A model generated the notes under the pieces. That model worked only from the letters and a program-made list of their open reading frames with translations. It had not been told where the DNA came from and made no database searches. A stretch of DNA of 64,000 nt. Origin: Superficieibacter electus. Lineage in GTDB: Bacteria > Pseudomonadota > Gammaproteobacteria > Enterobacterales > Enterobacteriaceae. The position numbers and the translations under genes are program-made. Shown in pieces: positions 52,446 to 61,626 of this stretch. The stretch spans positions 156,776-220,775 of the forward strand of contig NZ_PQGD01000007.1 of the NCBI RefSeq assembly GCF_002915575.1, written 5' to 3'. Each line of letters begins with the position of its first letter. The stretch's first letter is position 1.

Positions 52446-53222
52446 TTAATCAGCGGAGCGTTCCGCCAGGTAACGACGGATGGCACGCAGTACCGCTTCT
52501 GGCTTTTCGGCATGAACCCAGTGTCCCGCTCCGGCAATGACATGCGCCTTCGCCTGCGGGAACTGCGCCAGCAGCGGTTCACGGTATGCTTCGGTGACAT
52601 AAGGCGAATTGCCGCCAGGAATAAACAGTGCCGGATGCGTCCATGCCGGAACGGTGTCCCAGCCGACAATGTGCCAGTATTGCTCCCACAGCACTGGCAC
52701 GTTGAAACGCCATTCGCCGTCAACAAAAGACTTCAGCAAAAACTGAATCACGCCTTCTTCATTAAGATGAGTGCGCATCACCGTGGCCGCCTGTTGGCGA
52801 GTGCTGCAGCCAGCATCGGTCACGGCGTTGATCGCGCTAAAAATTTCATCGTGGCGACGTATTGCATAATCTACCGGGGCAATATCTATCGCCACCAGGC
52901 CATCAATACGTTCTGCCGCCAGCGCCGTCAGGGCCATCACCGCCTTACCGCCCATCGAATGACCAATAAAGGTGGCTTTTTCAATTCCCTGTTCATCCAG
53001 GGTATCCAGCAGATCCTGCGCCATCGCCGGATACGTCATTTCCGGCGAGCGGGGCGAGAGACCATGGTTGCGCATATCGACCTGGAGAATATCGTAATCG
53101 CTCACCAGGTCGCGGGCGAGAACACCCAGATTATCCAGGCTGCCAAACAGCCCGTGGACGAGAACAATAGGCGATGATGCAGACGAATGTTGTGCAGATT
53201 GCGTGCGGGTGTTTAATTTCAT
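52446..53222 (-). CDS. ybfF: alpha/beta-hydrolase esterase YbfF
   Basis: 258-residue esterase: oxyanion region VLVHGLFGSLDN, nucleophile elbow GHSMGGKAV, acid in the IPGGNSPYV region and catalytic His in GAGHWVHAE. E. coli YbfF cleaves acyl-CoA and palmitoyl esters in vitro; the physiological substrate is not known. It lies next to ybfE and divergent from seqA. Confidence 0.95.
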   Translation of the reverse strand: MKLNTRTQSAQHSSASSPIVLVHGLFGSLDNLGVLARDLVSDYDILQVDMRNHGLSPRSPEMTYPAMAQDLLDTLDEQGIEKATFIGHSMGGKAVMALTALAAERIDGLVAIDIAPVDYAIRRHDEIFSAINAVTDAGCSTRQQAATVMRTHLNEEGVIQFLLKSFVDGEWRFNVPVLWEQYWHIVGWDTVPAWTHPALFIPGGNSPYVTEAYREPLLAQFPQAKAHVIAGAGHWVHAEKPEAVLRAIRRYLAERSAD

Positions 53223-53403
53223 GGTAAAGATCTTTTTTTCACTCAGGCAGGTTAAGGTATTATGGTGAACATTCTGCCGCCCGGCTGCAAGCTTTCAGAA
53301 GTTTCCGGACTTTTGCGGTCATCCAGGCTTGACGCTATCCGCAGTTGAGATTTGCCCTTATAATCTCAATAACTTGTACTCAAAAATATCGTACTGGATC
53401 AAG

Positions 53404-53946
53404 ATGAAAACGATCGAAGTTGATGACGAGCTCTATCGCTATATTGCCAGCCATACTCAACACATTGGTGAGAGCGCGTCCGACATTTTACGGCGCATAC
53501 TGAAATTTTCTGCCGCATCACAGCCTGTCTCTCCGGTAAATAAAGAGGCGAGTGTACCTGCTCCCGTGGTCGAGAAAAAACCGGTTAATACCCCTAAAGA
53601 TAACGTTCGCGCGGTACGTGAATTGCTGTTGTCTGACGAATACGCAGAACAACGTAAGGCGGTAAACCGCTTCATGTTAATCCTGTCTACACTCTATTCA
53701 CTGGACAACGCCGCGTTTGCCGAAGCGACTGAGTCGCTACATGGGCGCACCCGCGTTTACTTTGCGGCTGACGAACAAACGCTGTTACAAAACGGTAATC
53801 AGACGAAACCGAAACAGGTGCCGAATACCCCTTACTGGGTGATTACCAATACCAATACAGGTCGTAAATGCGGCATGGTTGAACATATCATGCAATCAAT
53901 GCAGTTCCCGACGGAGCTGATTGAAAAGGTTTGCGGCACTATTTAA
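53404..53946 (+). CDS. seqA: negative modulator of replication initiation SeqA
   Basis: 180-residue protein that binds hemimethylated GATC and sequesters oriC after initiation. N-terminal oligomerisation domain (MKTIEVDDELYRYIASHTQ...), a linker, and C-terminal DNA-binding domain (GRTRVYFAADEQTLLQNGNQTKPKQVPNTPYWV). ATG 53404 gives a protein aligned to E. coli; the upstream frame to 53329 is leader. It is followed 24 bases later by pgm. Confidence 0.98.
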   Translation: MKTIEVDDELYRYIASHTQHIGESASDILRRILKFSAASQPVSPVNKEASVPAPVVEKKPVNTPKDNVRAVRELLLSDEYAEQRKAVNRFMLILSTLYSLDNAAFAEATESLHGRTRVYFAADEQTLLQNGNQTKPKQVPNTPYWVITNTNTGRKCGMVEHIMQSMQFPTELIEKVCGTI

Positions 53947-53970
53947 CCCTTGCATCAGAAGGACCAGGCA

Positions 53971-55611
53971 ATGGCAGTTCACAATCGTGCGGGTCAGCCT
54001 GCACAACAACGTGATTTGATCAACGTCGCTCAGTTGACGTCTCAGTACTACGTGCTGAAGCCGGAAGCGGGCAACCCGGAACATGCCGTTAAATTCGGTA
54101 CTTCCGGCCATCGTGGTAGCGCAGGGCGTCACAGCTTTAACGAGCCGCATATTCTGGCGATCGCCCAGGCCATCGCGGAAGAGCGAGTGAAAAACGGGAT
54201 TACCGGTCCTTGTTACGTCGGTAAAGATACCCACGCGTTATCGGAGCCAGCGTTTATCTCCGTGCTGGAAGTCCTTGCCGCTAACGGCGTGGACATGATC
54301 ATCCAGGAAAACAACGGTTTTACGCCAACGCCTGCCATTTCAAACGCGATTCTTGAACATAACAAAAAAGGCGGCGCGCAGGCTGACGGCATCGTCATTA
54401 CCCCATCGCATAACCCGCCAGAAGATGGTGGGATCAAATACAACCCGCCAAACGGTGGCCCGGCAGACACCAACGTTACCAAAGTGGTGGAAGATCGGGC
54501 AAACGCATTGCTGGCGGACGGTCTGAAAGGCGTTAAACGCCTGGCTCTGGACGCGGCGCTGGCGTCGGGGCACGTTAAAGAGCAGGACCTGGTACAGCCG
54601 TTCGTTGAAGGACTGGCGGAGATTGTCGATATGGCGGCGATCCAGAAAGCGGGCCTGACGCTGGGCGTCGATCCGCTGGGTGGTTCCGGTATCGAATACT
54701 GGAAACGGATCGCAGAACATTACAAACTCAACCTGACTATTGTTAACGATCACGTCGATCAGACGTTCCGCTTTATGCACCTGGATAAAGACGAAGTGAT
54801 CCGTATGGATTGCTCCTCAGAATCCGCAATGGCGGGCCTGCTGGCGCTGCGTGATAAATTCGATCTGGCCTTTGCCAATGACCCGGACTATGACCGTCAC
54901 GGCATCGTCACGCCAGCCGGTTTGATGAATCCGAATCACTACCTGGCGGTAGCGATCAACTATCTGTTCCAGCACCGTCCGCAGTGGGGCAAAGAGGTCG
55001 CGGTAGGTAAAACGCTGGTCTCCTCCGCCATGATTGACCGGGTGGTTAACGATCTGGGACGCAAGCTGGTGGAAGTGCCGGTCGGCTTTAAATGGTTCGT
55101 GGACGGTCTGTTTGATGGCAGCTTCGGCTTTGGTGGCGAAGAGAGTGCGGGGGCGTCTTTCCTGCGTTTTGACGGTACGCCGTGGTCTACGGATAAAGAC
55201 GGCATCATCATGTGCCTGCTGGCAGCGGAAATCACGGCTGTGACCGGCAAAAACCCGCAGCAGCATTATGATGAACTGGCCGCACGCTTTGGCGCGCCAA
55301 GCTACAACCGTCTGGGCGCAAGCGCCACCACTGCGCAGAAAGCCGCCTTATCTAAACTTTCCCCGGAAATGGTCAGCGCCGATACGCTGGCAGGCGACCC
55401 GATCACCGCGCGTTTAACCGCAGCGCCCGGTAACGGCGCAGCGATTGGCGGTCTTAAAGTGATGACTGACAACGGCTGGTTTGCTGCCCGTCCATCGGGC
55501 ACGGAAGATGCGTATAAAATTTATTGTGAAAGCTTCCTCGGGGAAGAACACCGTAAGCGCATTGAAAAAGAAGCGGTTGAGATCGTCAGTGAAGTGCTGA
55601 AAAACGCCTGA
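53971..55611 (+). CDS. pgm: phosphoglucomutase
   Basis: 546-residue enzyme that interconverts glucose-1-P and glucose-6-P, for galactose, glycogen, trehalose and UDP-glucose metabolism. Phosphoserine loop [11 protein letters not shown], metal loop DPDYDRHG, sugar loop GEESAGASF, phosphate-binding [12 protein letters not shown]. Same length as E. coli Pgm; ATG 53971 has AGAAGGACC upstream. Operon with seqA. Confidence 0.99.
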   Translation: MAVHNRAGQPAQQRDLINVAQLTSQYYVLKPEAGNPEHAVKFGTSGHRGSAGRHSFNEPHILAIAQAIAEERVKNGITGPCYVGKDTHALSEPAFISVLEVLAANGVDMIIQENNGFTPTPAISNAILEHNKKGGAQADGIVITPSHNPPEDGGIKYNPPNGGPADTNVTKVVEDRANALLADGLKGVKRLALDAALASGHVKEQDLVQPFVEGLAEIVDMAAIQKAGLTLGVDPLGGSGIEYWKRIAEHYKLNLTIVNDHVDQTFRFMHLDKDEVIRMDCSSESAMAGLLALRDKFDLAFANDPDYDRHGIVTPAGLMNPNHYLAVAINYLFQHRPQWGKEVAVGKTLVSSAMIDRVVNDLGRKLVEVPVGFKWFVDGLFDGSFGFGGEESAGASFLRFDGTPWSTDKDGIIMCLLAAEITAVTGKNPQQHYDELAARFGAPSYNRLGASATTAQKAALSKLSPEMVSADTLAGDPITARLTAAPGNGAAIGGLKVMTDNGWFAARPSGTEDAYKIYCESFLGEEHRKRIEKEAVEIVSEVLKNA

Positions 55612-55630
55612 CCGAAACGCAATCCATTCA

Positions 55631-55653
55631 CGCCTCCTTCGGGAGGCGTTTTA
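55631..55653 (+). terminator. terminator of seqA-pgm
   Basis: CGCCTCCTTCGGGAGGCG hairpin followed by TTTT. Confidence 0.88.
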
Positions 55654-56008
55654 CATTATGAGATGTGATAGTTTTTCTGCCTGAGCCTGACATGTTTTTT
55701 AATTCGTCAGAAAACCGCGCCTTTACGGTGAAAAGTCACAACCCGGTCATAATCGGGCATGGTGATGATGACCGGGTATGACCGTCTTCCTGTCCGGGTT
55801 TCGTCTTCAGTGGAATAAATACGCACAAATACGTGACTGACATCACGAAAAATAGCGTATTTATATCCTGTTCATCTACAAAATATGATTACCCTCTAAT
55901 AAATTTTTTTTAGCAATGCCGTCACTGTATTGTATGAAGTCAGTCACTTAACAAAAAGAGCATTTTGGGTATCATAGCGTCATGTCGAAATAATAACTGA
56001 GAATAAAA
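55654..56008. other. promoter region of the accessory sugar operon
   Basis: About 355 bp without a gene and AT-rich toward the right. Seen here: a CRP-like palindrome (55831-55848, listed apart); an inverted 9-mer pair GTGACTGAC (55833-55841) and GTCAGTCAC (55939-55947) 106 bp apart; a repeat around CCGGTCAT / TGACCGGG near 55744-55781. No clear -35/-10 pair could be fixed. Confidence 0.5.
55831..55848. promoter_or_regulatory. probable CRP site upstream of the DeoR-type regulator
   Basis: ACGTGACTGACATCACGA fits the CRP rule TGTGA-N6-TCACA with one change in each half (CGTGA, TCACG). Suits a catabolic operon under glucose repression. Confidence 0.65.
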
Positions 56009-56806
56009 ATGCTCCAGGCAAAACGTCATTTATTAATATTCAGGTATATAAAAGAGAATGACTGTGCCAGGGTAAAAGAACTGTCAGATATGTTTTCCGT
56101 ATCGCAGGAAACCATCCGCCGGGACTTAGCCATATTGGCTAAAAGTAAGAAAATAGTTCGTAGTTTTGGTGGTGCGGCATTACTTGAAAATAATAATGCT
56201 TACCTTGAAGTGGAACAAAAAGCCGTGTCGGAAAATTTTGTGGATACGGCCGAATCATTTATTAAAAGAACCCGCGAACGTACTGATGCTAAAACCCGGA
56301 TTGCCAAAGCCGCTCTGCCGTTTATTAAAGAGCATGACTGCATCATAATGGATAACAGCAGCACCTGTTGGTTTTTAGCGCGGCAACTGCCGGATATCAA
56401 TTTAACGGTGATTACTAATTCCTTAAATATTGTTCAGACACTGGCCTGTCGTAAGAAAATACGCATTATTAGTGTAGGTGGCGAGTATTCTGAGCGGCAT
56501 GGAGATTTTCACGGCCCGGTCGCGGAGTTGACCATCAAAAGTTTTAAAGTTAGCAAATTTTTCTTTTCATGCCAGGGCATTGCGCCAGAGTATGACATCA
56601 GGGACGGTAGCGAGTTAAATGTACGGCTTAAGCAGGAAATGCTTAATGTTTCTGATAAAAAAATACTGCTCGCTGACTCTATGAAGTTTGATCAGTACTC
56701 ATTATATAAAATTTGTAATCTGGAAGGTGTCGATGTACTGATCACCAATAAATTGCCTTGCGAAGAATATCGTTGCAGCAAAATTCAGACGATTGAAACC
56801 GACTGA
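56009..56806 (+). CDS. DeoR-family regulator of the accessory sugar operon
   Basis: 265 residues. N-terminal DeoR HTH (VKELSDMFSVSQETIRRDLAIL, about residues 20-42) and the C-terminal phospho-sugar-sensing domain of the NagB/RpiA fold (AKAALPFIKEHDCIIMDNSSTC, then VITNSLNIV and the GGEYSERHGDFHGP loop). Such proteins usually repress their own operon and let go when a phosphorylated intermediate binds; here L-xylulose-5-P or a related ester is a reasonable guess. The gene is AT-rich relative to the core genes and is the first of the set, 92 bp before the dehydrogenase. Confidence 0.88.
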   Translation: MLQAKRHLLIFRYIKENDCARVKELSDMFSVSQETIRRDLAILAKSKKIVRSFGGAALLENNNAYLEVEQKAVSENFVDTAESFIKRTRERTDAKTRIAKAALPFIKEHDCIIMDNSSTCWFLARQLPDINLTVITNSLNIVQTLACRKKIRIISVGGEYSERHGDFHGPVAELTIKSFKVSKFFFSCQGIAPEYDIRDGSELNVRLKQEMLNVSDKKILLADSMKFDQYSLYKICNLEGVDVLITNKLPCEEYRCSKIQTIETD

Positions 56807-56898
56807 TATATCACTGTATTAAGTAATATCATATTACTCCAGCTATTTTAATTCATTCAACGACATTTTAAATGTCATCAGTGAACAAGAGGTTTGCT

Positions 56899-57972
56899 AT
56901 GGAACAACTGCCTGAAAATATGAAAGCCGTGGTCTGTCATGGGCCAAAAGATTATCGTTTTGAAAAAATTACTCGGCCGGTCGCTAAAGAAAGAGAAGTC
57001 GTTATCAAGGTTGATGGTTGTGGTATTTGTGCGGGCGATTGCAAAGCCAGTGATGGCGCACCAATGTTTTGGGGAGACAATCCATGGGTAAAAACACCGG
57101 TAGTGCCAGGGCATGAGTTTTACGGCCGGGTAGCGGAATTAGGTCCGGGCTCTGCGGAAAAATATAAATTGAAAATTGGTGACCGTATCCTGGCTGAGCA
57201 AATTGTTCCTTGTCATGAGTGCCGATTCTGCAAGACCGGGAAATACTGGATGTGTGAAACCCATGATATTTATGGTTTCCAGAAAGATGTTGCTGACGGT
57301 GGTATGGCAGAATATATGCGTTTCTCGGAAAGGGCGATTATTCACAAAATTCCGGACTCACTCTCAGAAGAAGACGCAGCACTGATTGAACCGATGGCCT
57401 GCGCTATCCATACGGTCCGCCGTGGCGATATTGATTTGAACGATGTTGTTGTGATTGCGGGAGCCGGGCCATTAGGGCTATGCATGATACAAGTCGCTCA
57501 TCTTAAAACGCCGAAGAAACTGATCGTTATCGATACAATGGAAGATCGCCTGGCGCTGGCGAAAACTTTCGGCGCTGATGTGGTCATTAATGCGGCAAAA
57601 GAAGATGCGGTGGCCATCGTTAAATCAATGACCGAGGGCTATGGCTGCGACGTATATATCGAAGCGACCGGCGCGCCAATTGGGGTAACGCAGGGTCTGG
57701 AGATGATCCGCAAGCTGGGGCGGTTTGTTGAGTTCAGCGTGTTTGGCAAAGAAACTACGGTTGACTGGTCCATTATTGGCGACCGTAAAGAGCTTGATAT
57801 TCGCGGCGCACATTTGGGGCCATATAGCTATGACGTCGCCATCGATCTGTTCAGTCGCGGGCTAATTACCGCCAAAGGTATTGTGACTCACTTTTATTCT
57901 ATTGATGACTGGAAAGAAGCGTTTGATATGGCCAAAACGCTGGACTCCATCAAAGTCGTTATCAAACCTTAA
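56899..57972 (+). CDS. zinc polyol dehydrogenase, erythritol/L-threitol dehydrogenase-like
   Basis: 357-residue medium-chain dehydrogenase. Catalytic zinc residues: Cys in GCGICAGDC and His-Glu in VPGHEF; structural zinc loop CHECRFCKTGKYWMC; NAD-binding GAGPLGLC. The N-terminus LPENMKAVVCHGP and the body resemble EltD of Mycobacterium smegmatis, which oxidises erythritol and L-threitol to L-erythrulose; this is from memory. The downstream kinase and epimerases instead point to a pentitol (xylitol or L-arabinitol, to L-xylulose). ATG 56899 has AAGAGG six bases upstream and is better than the ATG at 56872, which has no ribosome binding site. Confidence 0.85.
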   Translation: MEQLPENMKAVVCHGPKDYRFEKITRPVAKEREVVIKVDGCGICAGDCKASDGAPMFWGDNPWVKTPVVPGHEFYGRVAELGPGSAEKYKLKIGDRILAEQIVPCHECRFCKTGKYWMCETHDIYGFQKDVADGGMAEYMRFSERAIIHKIPDSLSEEDAALIEPMACAIHTVRRGDIDLNDVVVIAGAGPLGLCMIQVAHLKTPKKLIVIDTMEDRLALAKTFGADVVINAAKEDAVAIVKSMTEGYGCDVYIEATGAPIGVTQGLEMIRKLGRFVEFSVFGKETTVDWSIIGDRKELDIRGAHLGPYSYDVAIDLFSRGLITAKGIVTHFYSIDDWKEAFDMAKTLDSIKVVIKP

Positions 57973-58078
57973 GCTGCACCGGGATCGTTTACCCATTACC
58001 ACTCGGTCCCCGCCAGCAAAATAAGGTGAAAGTAGATGTTTGCCAACACCGTTCATAATAATGAGAAGGAGAGTTCAC

Positions 58079-58993
58079 ATGTCTGGAAGTCTGAAATATA
58101 AAACATTGCTGGTCGGCTTATTATCCCTGGGACTCATGGCGGGTGCCAGCGCCAAACAACTCACCGTAGGAATGTCGTTTCAGGAGTTAAATAACGAATA
58201 CTTCGTTACCATGAAACAATCTGTTGAGGACGCTACAAAAGATATCAATGCCAAATTATATACCGCCGATGCTGCTCATGACGTTTCCAAACAGATCAGC
58301 GATATAGAAGATATGATCCAGAAGAAAATTGATATTTTGCTGATCAACCCGGCAGACAGTGTGGGGGCCGAAGCCGCGGTGCTGGCAGCGAAAAAAGCTG
58401 GAGTGGTGGTCGTTGCCATTGACGCACAGGCCAACGGTCCACTGGATTCTTTTGTCGGATCGAAAAACTACGATGCGGGCCTGATTGCCGGTGAAAATCT
58501 GGCAAAAGCGCTGGGTAATAAAGGTAATGTAGCGATCCTGGATGGTATTCCGGTGGTACCCATCCTTGAACGTGTACGCGGTTTTGAAGATGCGATGAAA
58601 AAACATCCGGATATCAAAATTGTGACCAAACTCAACGGCAAACAGGAACGCGATACCGCGATGAGCGTGACGGAAAATATGCTGCAATCGAACCCGACGC
58701 TCAATGGTATCTTCAGCGTCAACGATGTCGGTTCGCTGGGTGCGTTGGCCGCTATTCAATCCTCGGGGCGCGATGTGAAGCTGGTGAGTGTTGATGGTTC
58801 GCCGGAGGCGGTTGCGGAAATTGCTAAAGGCAACACGCCATTCATCGCTACGGCGGCACAGTTCCCACGCGATCAGGTCCGCATCGGTTTAGGGATTGCG
58901 CTGGCGAAATACTGGGGTGCCAATGTGCCCGCTTCGGTTCCGGTAGACGTCAAATTAATTGATAAAAATAACGCCAAAGATTTCCACTGGTAA
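58079..58993 (+). CDS. periplasmic sugar/polyol-binding protein of an ABC importer
   Basis: 304 residues, RbsB-like (periplasmic binding protein type 1, pfam Peripla_BP_4 style). Signal peptide ends ASA-KQ. Ligand-site features include MSFQELNNEYFVTM, INPADSVGAEAAV, VAIDAQANG, and DVGSLGALAAI with SVDGSPEA. It feeds the ATPase and permease that follow. ATG 58079 has AAGGAGAG upstream. Binding of a pentitol is inferred from the operon only. Confidence 0.88.
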   Translation: MSGSLKYKTLLVGLLSLGLMAGASAKQLTVGMSFQELNNEYFVTMKQSVEDATKDINAKLYTADAAHDVSKQISDIEDMIQKKIDILLINPADSVGAEAAVLAAKKAGVVVVAIDAQANGPLDSFVGSKNYDAGLIAGENLAKALGNKGNVAILDGIPVVPILERVRGFEDAMKKHPDIKIVTKLNGKQERDTAMSVTENMLQSNPTLNGIFSVNDVGSLGALAAIQSSGRDVKLVSVDGSPEAVAEIAKGNTPFIATAAQFPRDQVRIGLGIALAKYWGANVPASVPVDVKLIDKNNAKDFHW

Positions 58994-59020
58994 TTCATTC
59001 CGCTTCAAATTATTTGCGCA

Positions 59021-59048
59021 TAAGGTTGTGCGATCCCGCACAACCTTA
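59021..59048 (+). terminator. hairpin between binding protein and ATPase genes
   Basis: Perfect 11-bp stem (TAAGGTTGTGC / GCACAACCTTA) with a six-base loop and no full T-run after it. Such hairpins behind binding-protein genes stabilise that part of the message and cut down read-through, so the binding protein is made in excess. Confidence 0.65.
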
Positions 59049-59110
59049 TTCGGGAACCTTTTATCGTTCGCAGTCTGGCTGGGTTTTGTTTTAATGGAGT
59101 GATACGCATC

Positions 59111-60592
59111 ATGAATTTACTGGAGATTAAGCATGTCAGTAAAACGTTTCCCGGTGTAAAAGCACTTGATGATATCAATATAACGTTACAAAGCGGCGAG
59201 GTTCATGCTCTGCTCGGTGAAAATGGTGCGGGTAAATCCACACTAATGAAAGTGCTGTGCGGAATTTATCAGCCTGATACCGGTGGTATTTATATTAATG
59301 ATCAGCTACAGCACTTTCAGACCTATCGTGATGCTATTCGCGCAGGTATTGGCATTATTTTCCAGGAGTTTTCGCTGATCCCTTATTTAAATGCGTTCGA
59401 AAACATTTTTCTCAACCGGGAATTAACAAACAGCGTAGGACTACTCGATCGAAAAAAAATGCGCCATGAGGCGATGAGAATATTTAACGAACTGGGTGTT
59501 AAACTCGACCCGGATGAGCAAATTTGCCACCTTAGTGTTGCCGAACAGCAATTCGTTGAAATAGCCAAAGCATTGTCGCTGGAGGCGCGGATTCTGGTGC
59601 TCGACGAACCGACGGCAACGCTGACCCCGGGAGAAGCTGAGCATCTTTTCCGGGTGATGCGTGACCTGAAGGCCAAAGGGGTAGGGATGTTTTTCATCTC
59701 CCACCATCTTGAAGAAATTTATGAAATTTGCGACAGCCTGAGTATTTTGCGTGACGGTAAATATATTGGATCAGCAAAAGTCGATGATGTCGAAATCTCT
59801 ACCATGATCCAAATGATGGTCGGGCGTGAAGTGGAGAATATCTACCCGGCAAAACGCACGCTGGGACAGCGAGAGGAGATACTGAACGCCAGTATTCAAT
59901 TAACTGAAGCCAGCCCATGTAATCGCCTGACGTTGCGTAAAGGCGAAATACTGGGATTATCCGGTTTAGTGGGGTCCGGACGTACTGAAACCATTCTGGC
60001 CATGACCGGGGCTGAGAAATGTTTCAAAAAAAATATCACCCTCTTTGGTAAACCAGTGAGGCTTAATGCGACTTCTCAGGCATTGAAGGCAGGTATTGGT
60101 TTACTGCCTGAAAGCCGTAAAACGCAGGGGCTGGTACTGCCTTTTTCTGTCAAAGATAATATCTGGCTGAACAAACACTCGTTACGCCATCTGTTTATAA
60201 ATGATGGAGACGAATTAACCACCACCAATAGTTTGATTGCTAAAGTTGGCGTAAAAACGCCGGATGCCTGGACGGCAGTCGGTACGCTCAGTGGTGGAAA
60301 TCAGCAAAAAGTGGTTATCTCACGCTGGCTCAATCACGATGTGAATATCCTCATTTTTGATGAGCCAACTCGTGGCATAGATGTCGGTGCGAAGTCAGAA
60401 ATTTATCAAATAATGCGCCGTCTTACCGAGCAAGGTATTTCAATTATTATGATTTCGTCTGAATTGCCGGAGATTATTGGCGTCAGCGATCGCGTCATGG
60501 TGTTTCGCGATGGTGGTATTGTTGCCGAGTTAGAGGGCGATGATATTAATTCGACGGATATTATGTTGCATGCCGCAGGTAATATTATTTAG
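59111..60592 (+). CDS. sugar ABC importer ATPase, double domain (RbsA-like)
   Basis: 493 residues with two ATP-binding halves. First half: Walker A GENGAGKST, signature LSVAEQQF, Walker B LVLDEPT. Second half: degenerate Walker A GLVGSGRTE, signature LSGGNQQK, Walker B LIFDEPTRGID. The pattern is that of the carbohydrate-uptake (CUT2) family, ribose and related. ATG 59111 is preferred; a GTG at 59099 is also in frame. It is 10 bases before the permease. Confidence 0.92.
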   Translation: MNLLEIKHVSKTFPGVKALDDINITLQSGEVHALLGENGAGKSTLMKVLCGIYQPDTGGIYINDQLQHFQTYRDAIRAGIGIIFQEFSLIPYLNAFENIFLNRELTNSVGLLDRKKMRHEAMRIFNELGVKLDPDEQICHLSVAEQQFVEIAKALSLEARILVLDEPTATLTPGEAEHLFRVMRDLKAKGVGMFFISHHLEEIYEICDSLSILRDGKYIGSAKVDDVEISTMIQMMVGREVENIYPAKRTLGQREEILNASIQLTEASPCNRLTLRKGEILGLSGLVGSGRTETILAMTGAEKCFKKNITLFGKPVRLNATSQALKAGIGLLPESRKTQGLVLPFSVKDNIWLNKHSLRHLFINDGDELTTTNSLIAKVGVKTPDAWTAVGTLSGGNQQKVVISRWLNHDVNILIFDEPTRGIDVGAKSEIYQIMRRLTEQGISIIMISSELPEIIGVSDRVMVFRDGGIVAELEGDDINSTDIMLHAAGNII

Positions 60593-60602
60593 GGGGTTCC
60601 CA

Positions 60603-61588
60603 ATGAGCAATGCCAATGTTTCTGCTGCACCAGTTGCTAAAACTGAAAAGGGTACTGGAATGATGTCCCGATTAATGAAAACACCGGCCTTTTTACCGTT
60701 TATTGGCCTGGTGCTACTATTCGGCTGTATGTCAATATTTAACGATTATTTTCTGACGGTGGAAAATTTATCAACCGTCGCCAGACAGGTTTCAATTAAC
60801 GCTATTATTGCAATTGGAATGACGTTTGCCATTCTGACGGGTGGGATCGATCTTTCGGTGGGCGCGGTGATGGCGCTGTGCGGTACCCTGATGGCCGGAC
60901 TGATGAAATTCTACGGGCTGGACCCGTGGATGGCGATAACGCTTGGCTTACTGGCGGGCGTTGCCTTTGGTCTGCTAAACGGTTTTTTAACTGCCTACGG
61001 CAAAATGCCGCCGATTATCGTGACGCTGGGTGCGATGATCATCGCCAAGGGACTGGCGTTAATTTATACCGGGGGCTACCCCATCTCTGGATTACCTGAT
61101 TCATTTTCCTTCTGGGGGCGCGATTATATTTTCGGCATTCAGGTCCCGATTTTATTAATGGCACTGCTGTACCTTATTTTTTATATCGTACTCAACCATA
61201 TGCCTTTTGGCCGCTATGTCTATTCTCTTGGTGGAAATGAAGAGGCGGCACGACTCAGCGGATTGCGGGTTAAATATTATAAGTTATTGGTGTATGTAAT
61301 CAGCGGTTTTACCGCCGGATTTGCCGGTCTTATTTTCACTTCCCGGGTCATGAGCGGACAACCCAATGCCGGTGTTGGGTTTGAACTGGATGCTATTGCC
61401 GCTGTGGTATTAGGTGGCGCATCCATTGCTGGTGGGCGTGGAATGATCATCGGGAGCTCATCGGCGCAATGATGTTAGGAGTATTAAACAACGGGCTCAA
61501 TTTATTAGGCATTTCACCGTATGTTCAATATCTGGTGAAAGGCCTGATCATTTGGGGGGCGACATTTATTAGTTCGGCCAGACGATAG
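60603..61588 (+). pseudogene. sugar ABC importer permease (RbsC-like), frameshifted near the 3' end
   Basis: CUT2-family permease with about 8-10 helices (FLPFIGLVLLFGCMSIF, then IAIGMTFAILTGGIDLSVGA). The frame from ATG 60603 stops at 61472 after GGRGMIIGSSSAQ (289 residues). The next frame continues the family's ending from 61457 (LIGAMMLGVLNNGLNLL, then YVQYLVKGLIIWGATFISSARR) to the stop at 61588. One base is missing near 61455-61459: restoring a C (GGGAGC-CTCATC) gives a normal 328-residue protein. Loss of the last helix would probably inactivate it. A sequencing error is the other explanation. Confidence 0.85.
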
Positions 61589-61626
61589 TCTTTTTTTCCT
61601 GATCCCTATTAACCAAGGAGAGTGTC

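Noticed and set aside
61440-61472. Programmed frameshift in the permease gene
   Set aside because: No slippery heptamer or following stem found at the break; a one-base deletion or sequence error is simpler.
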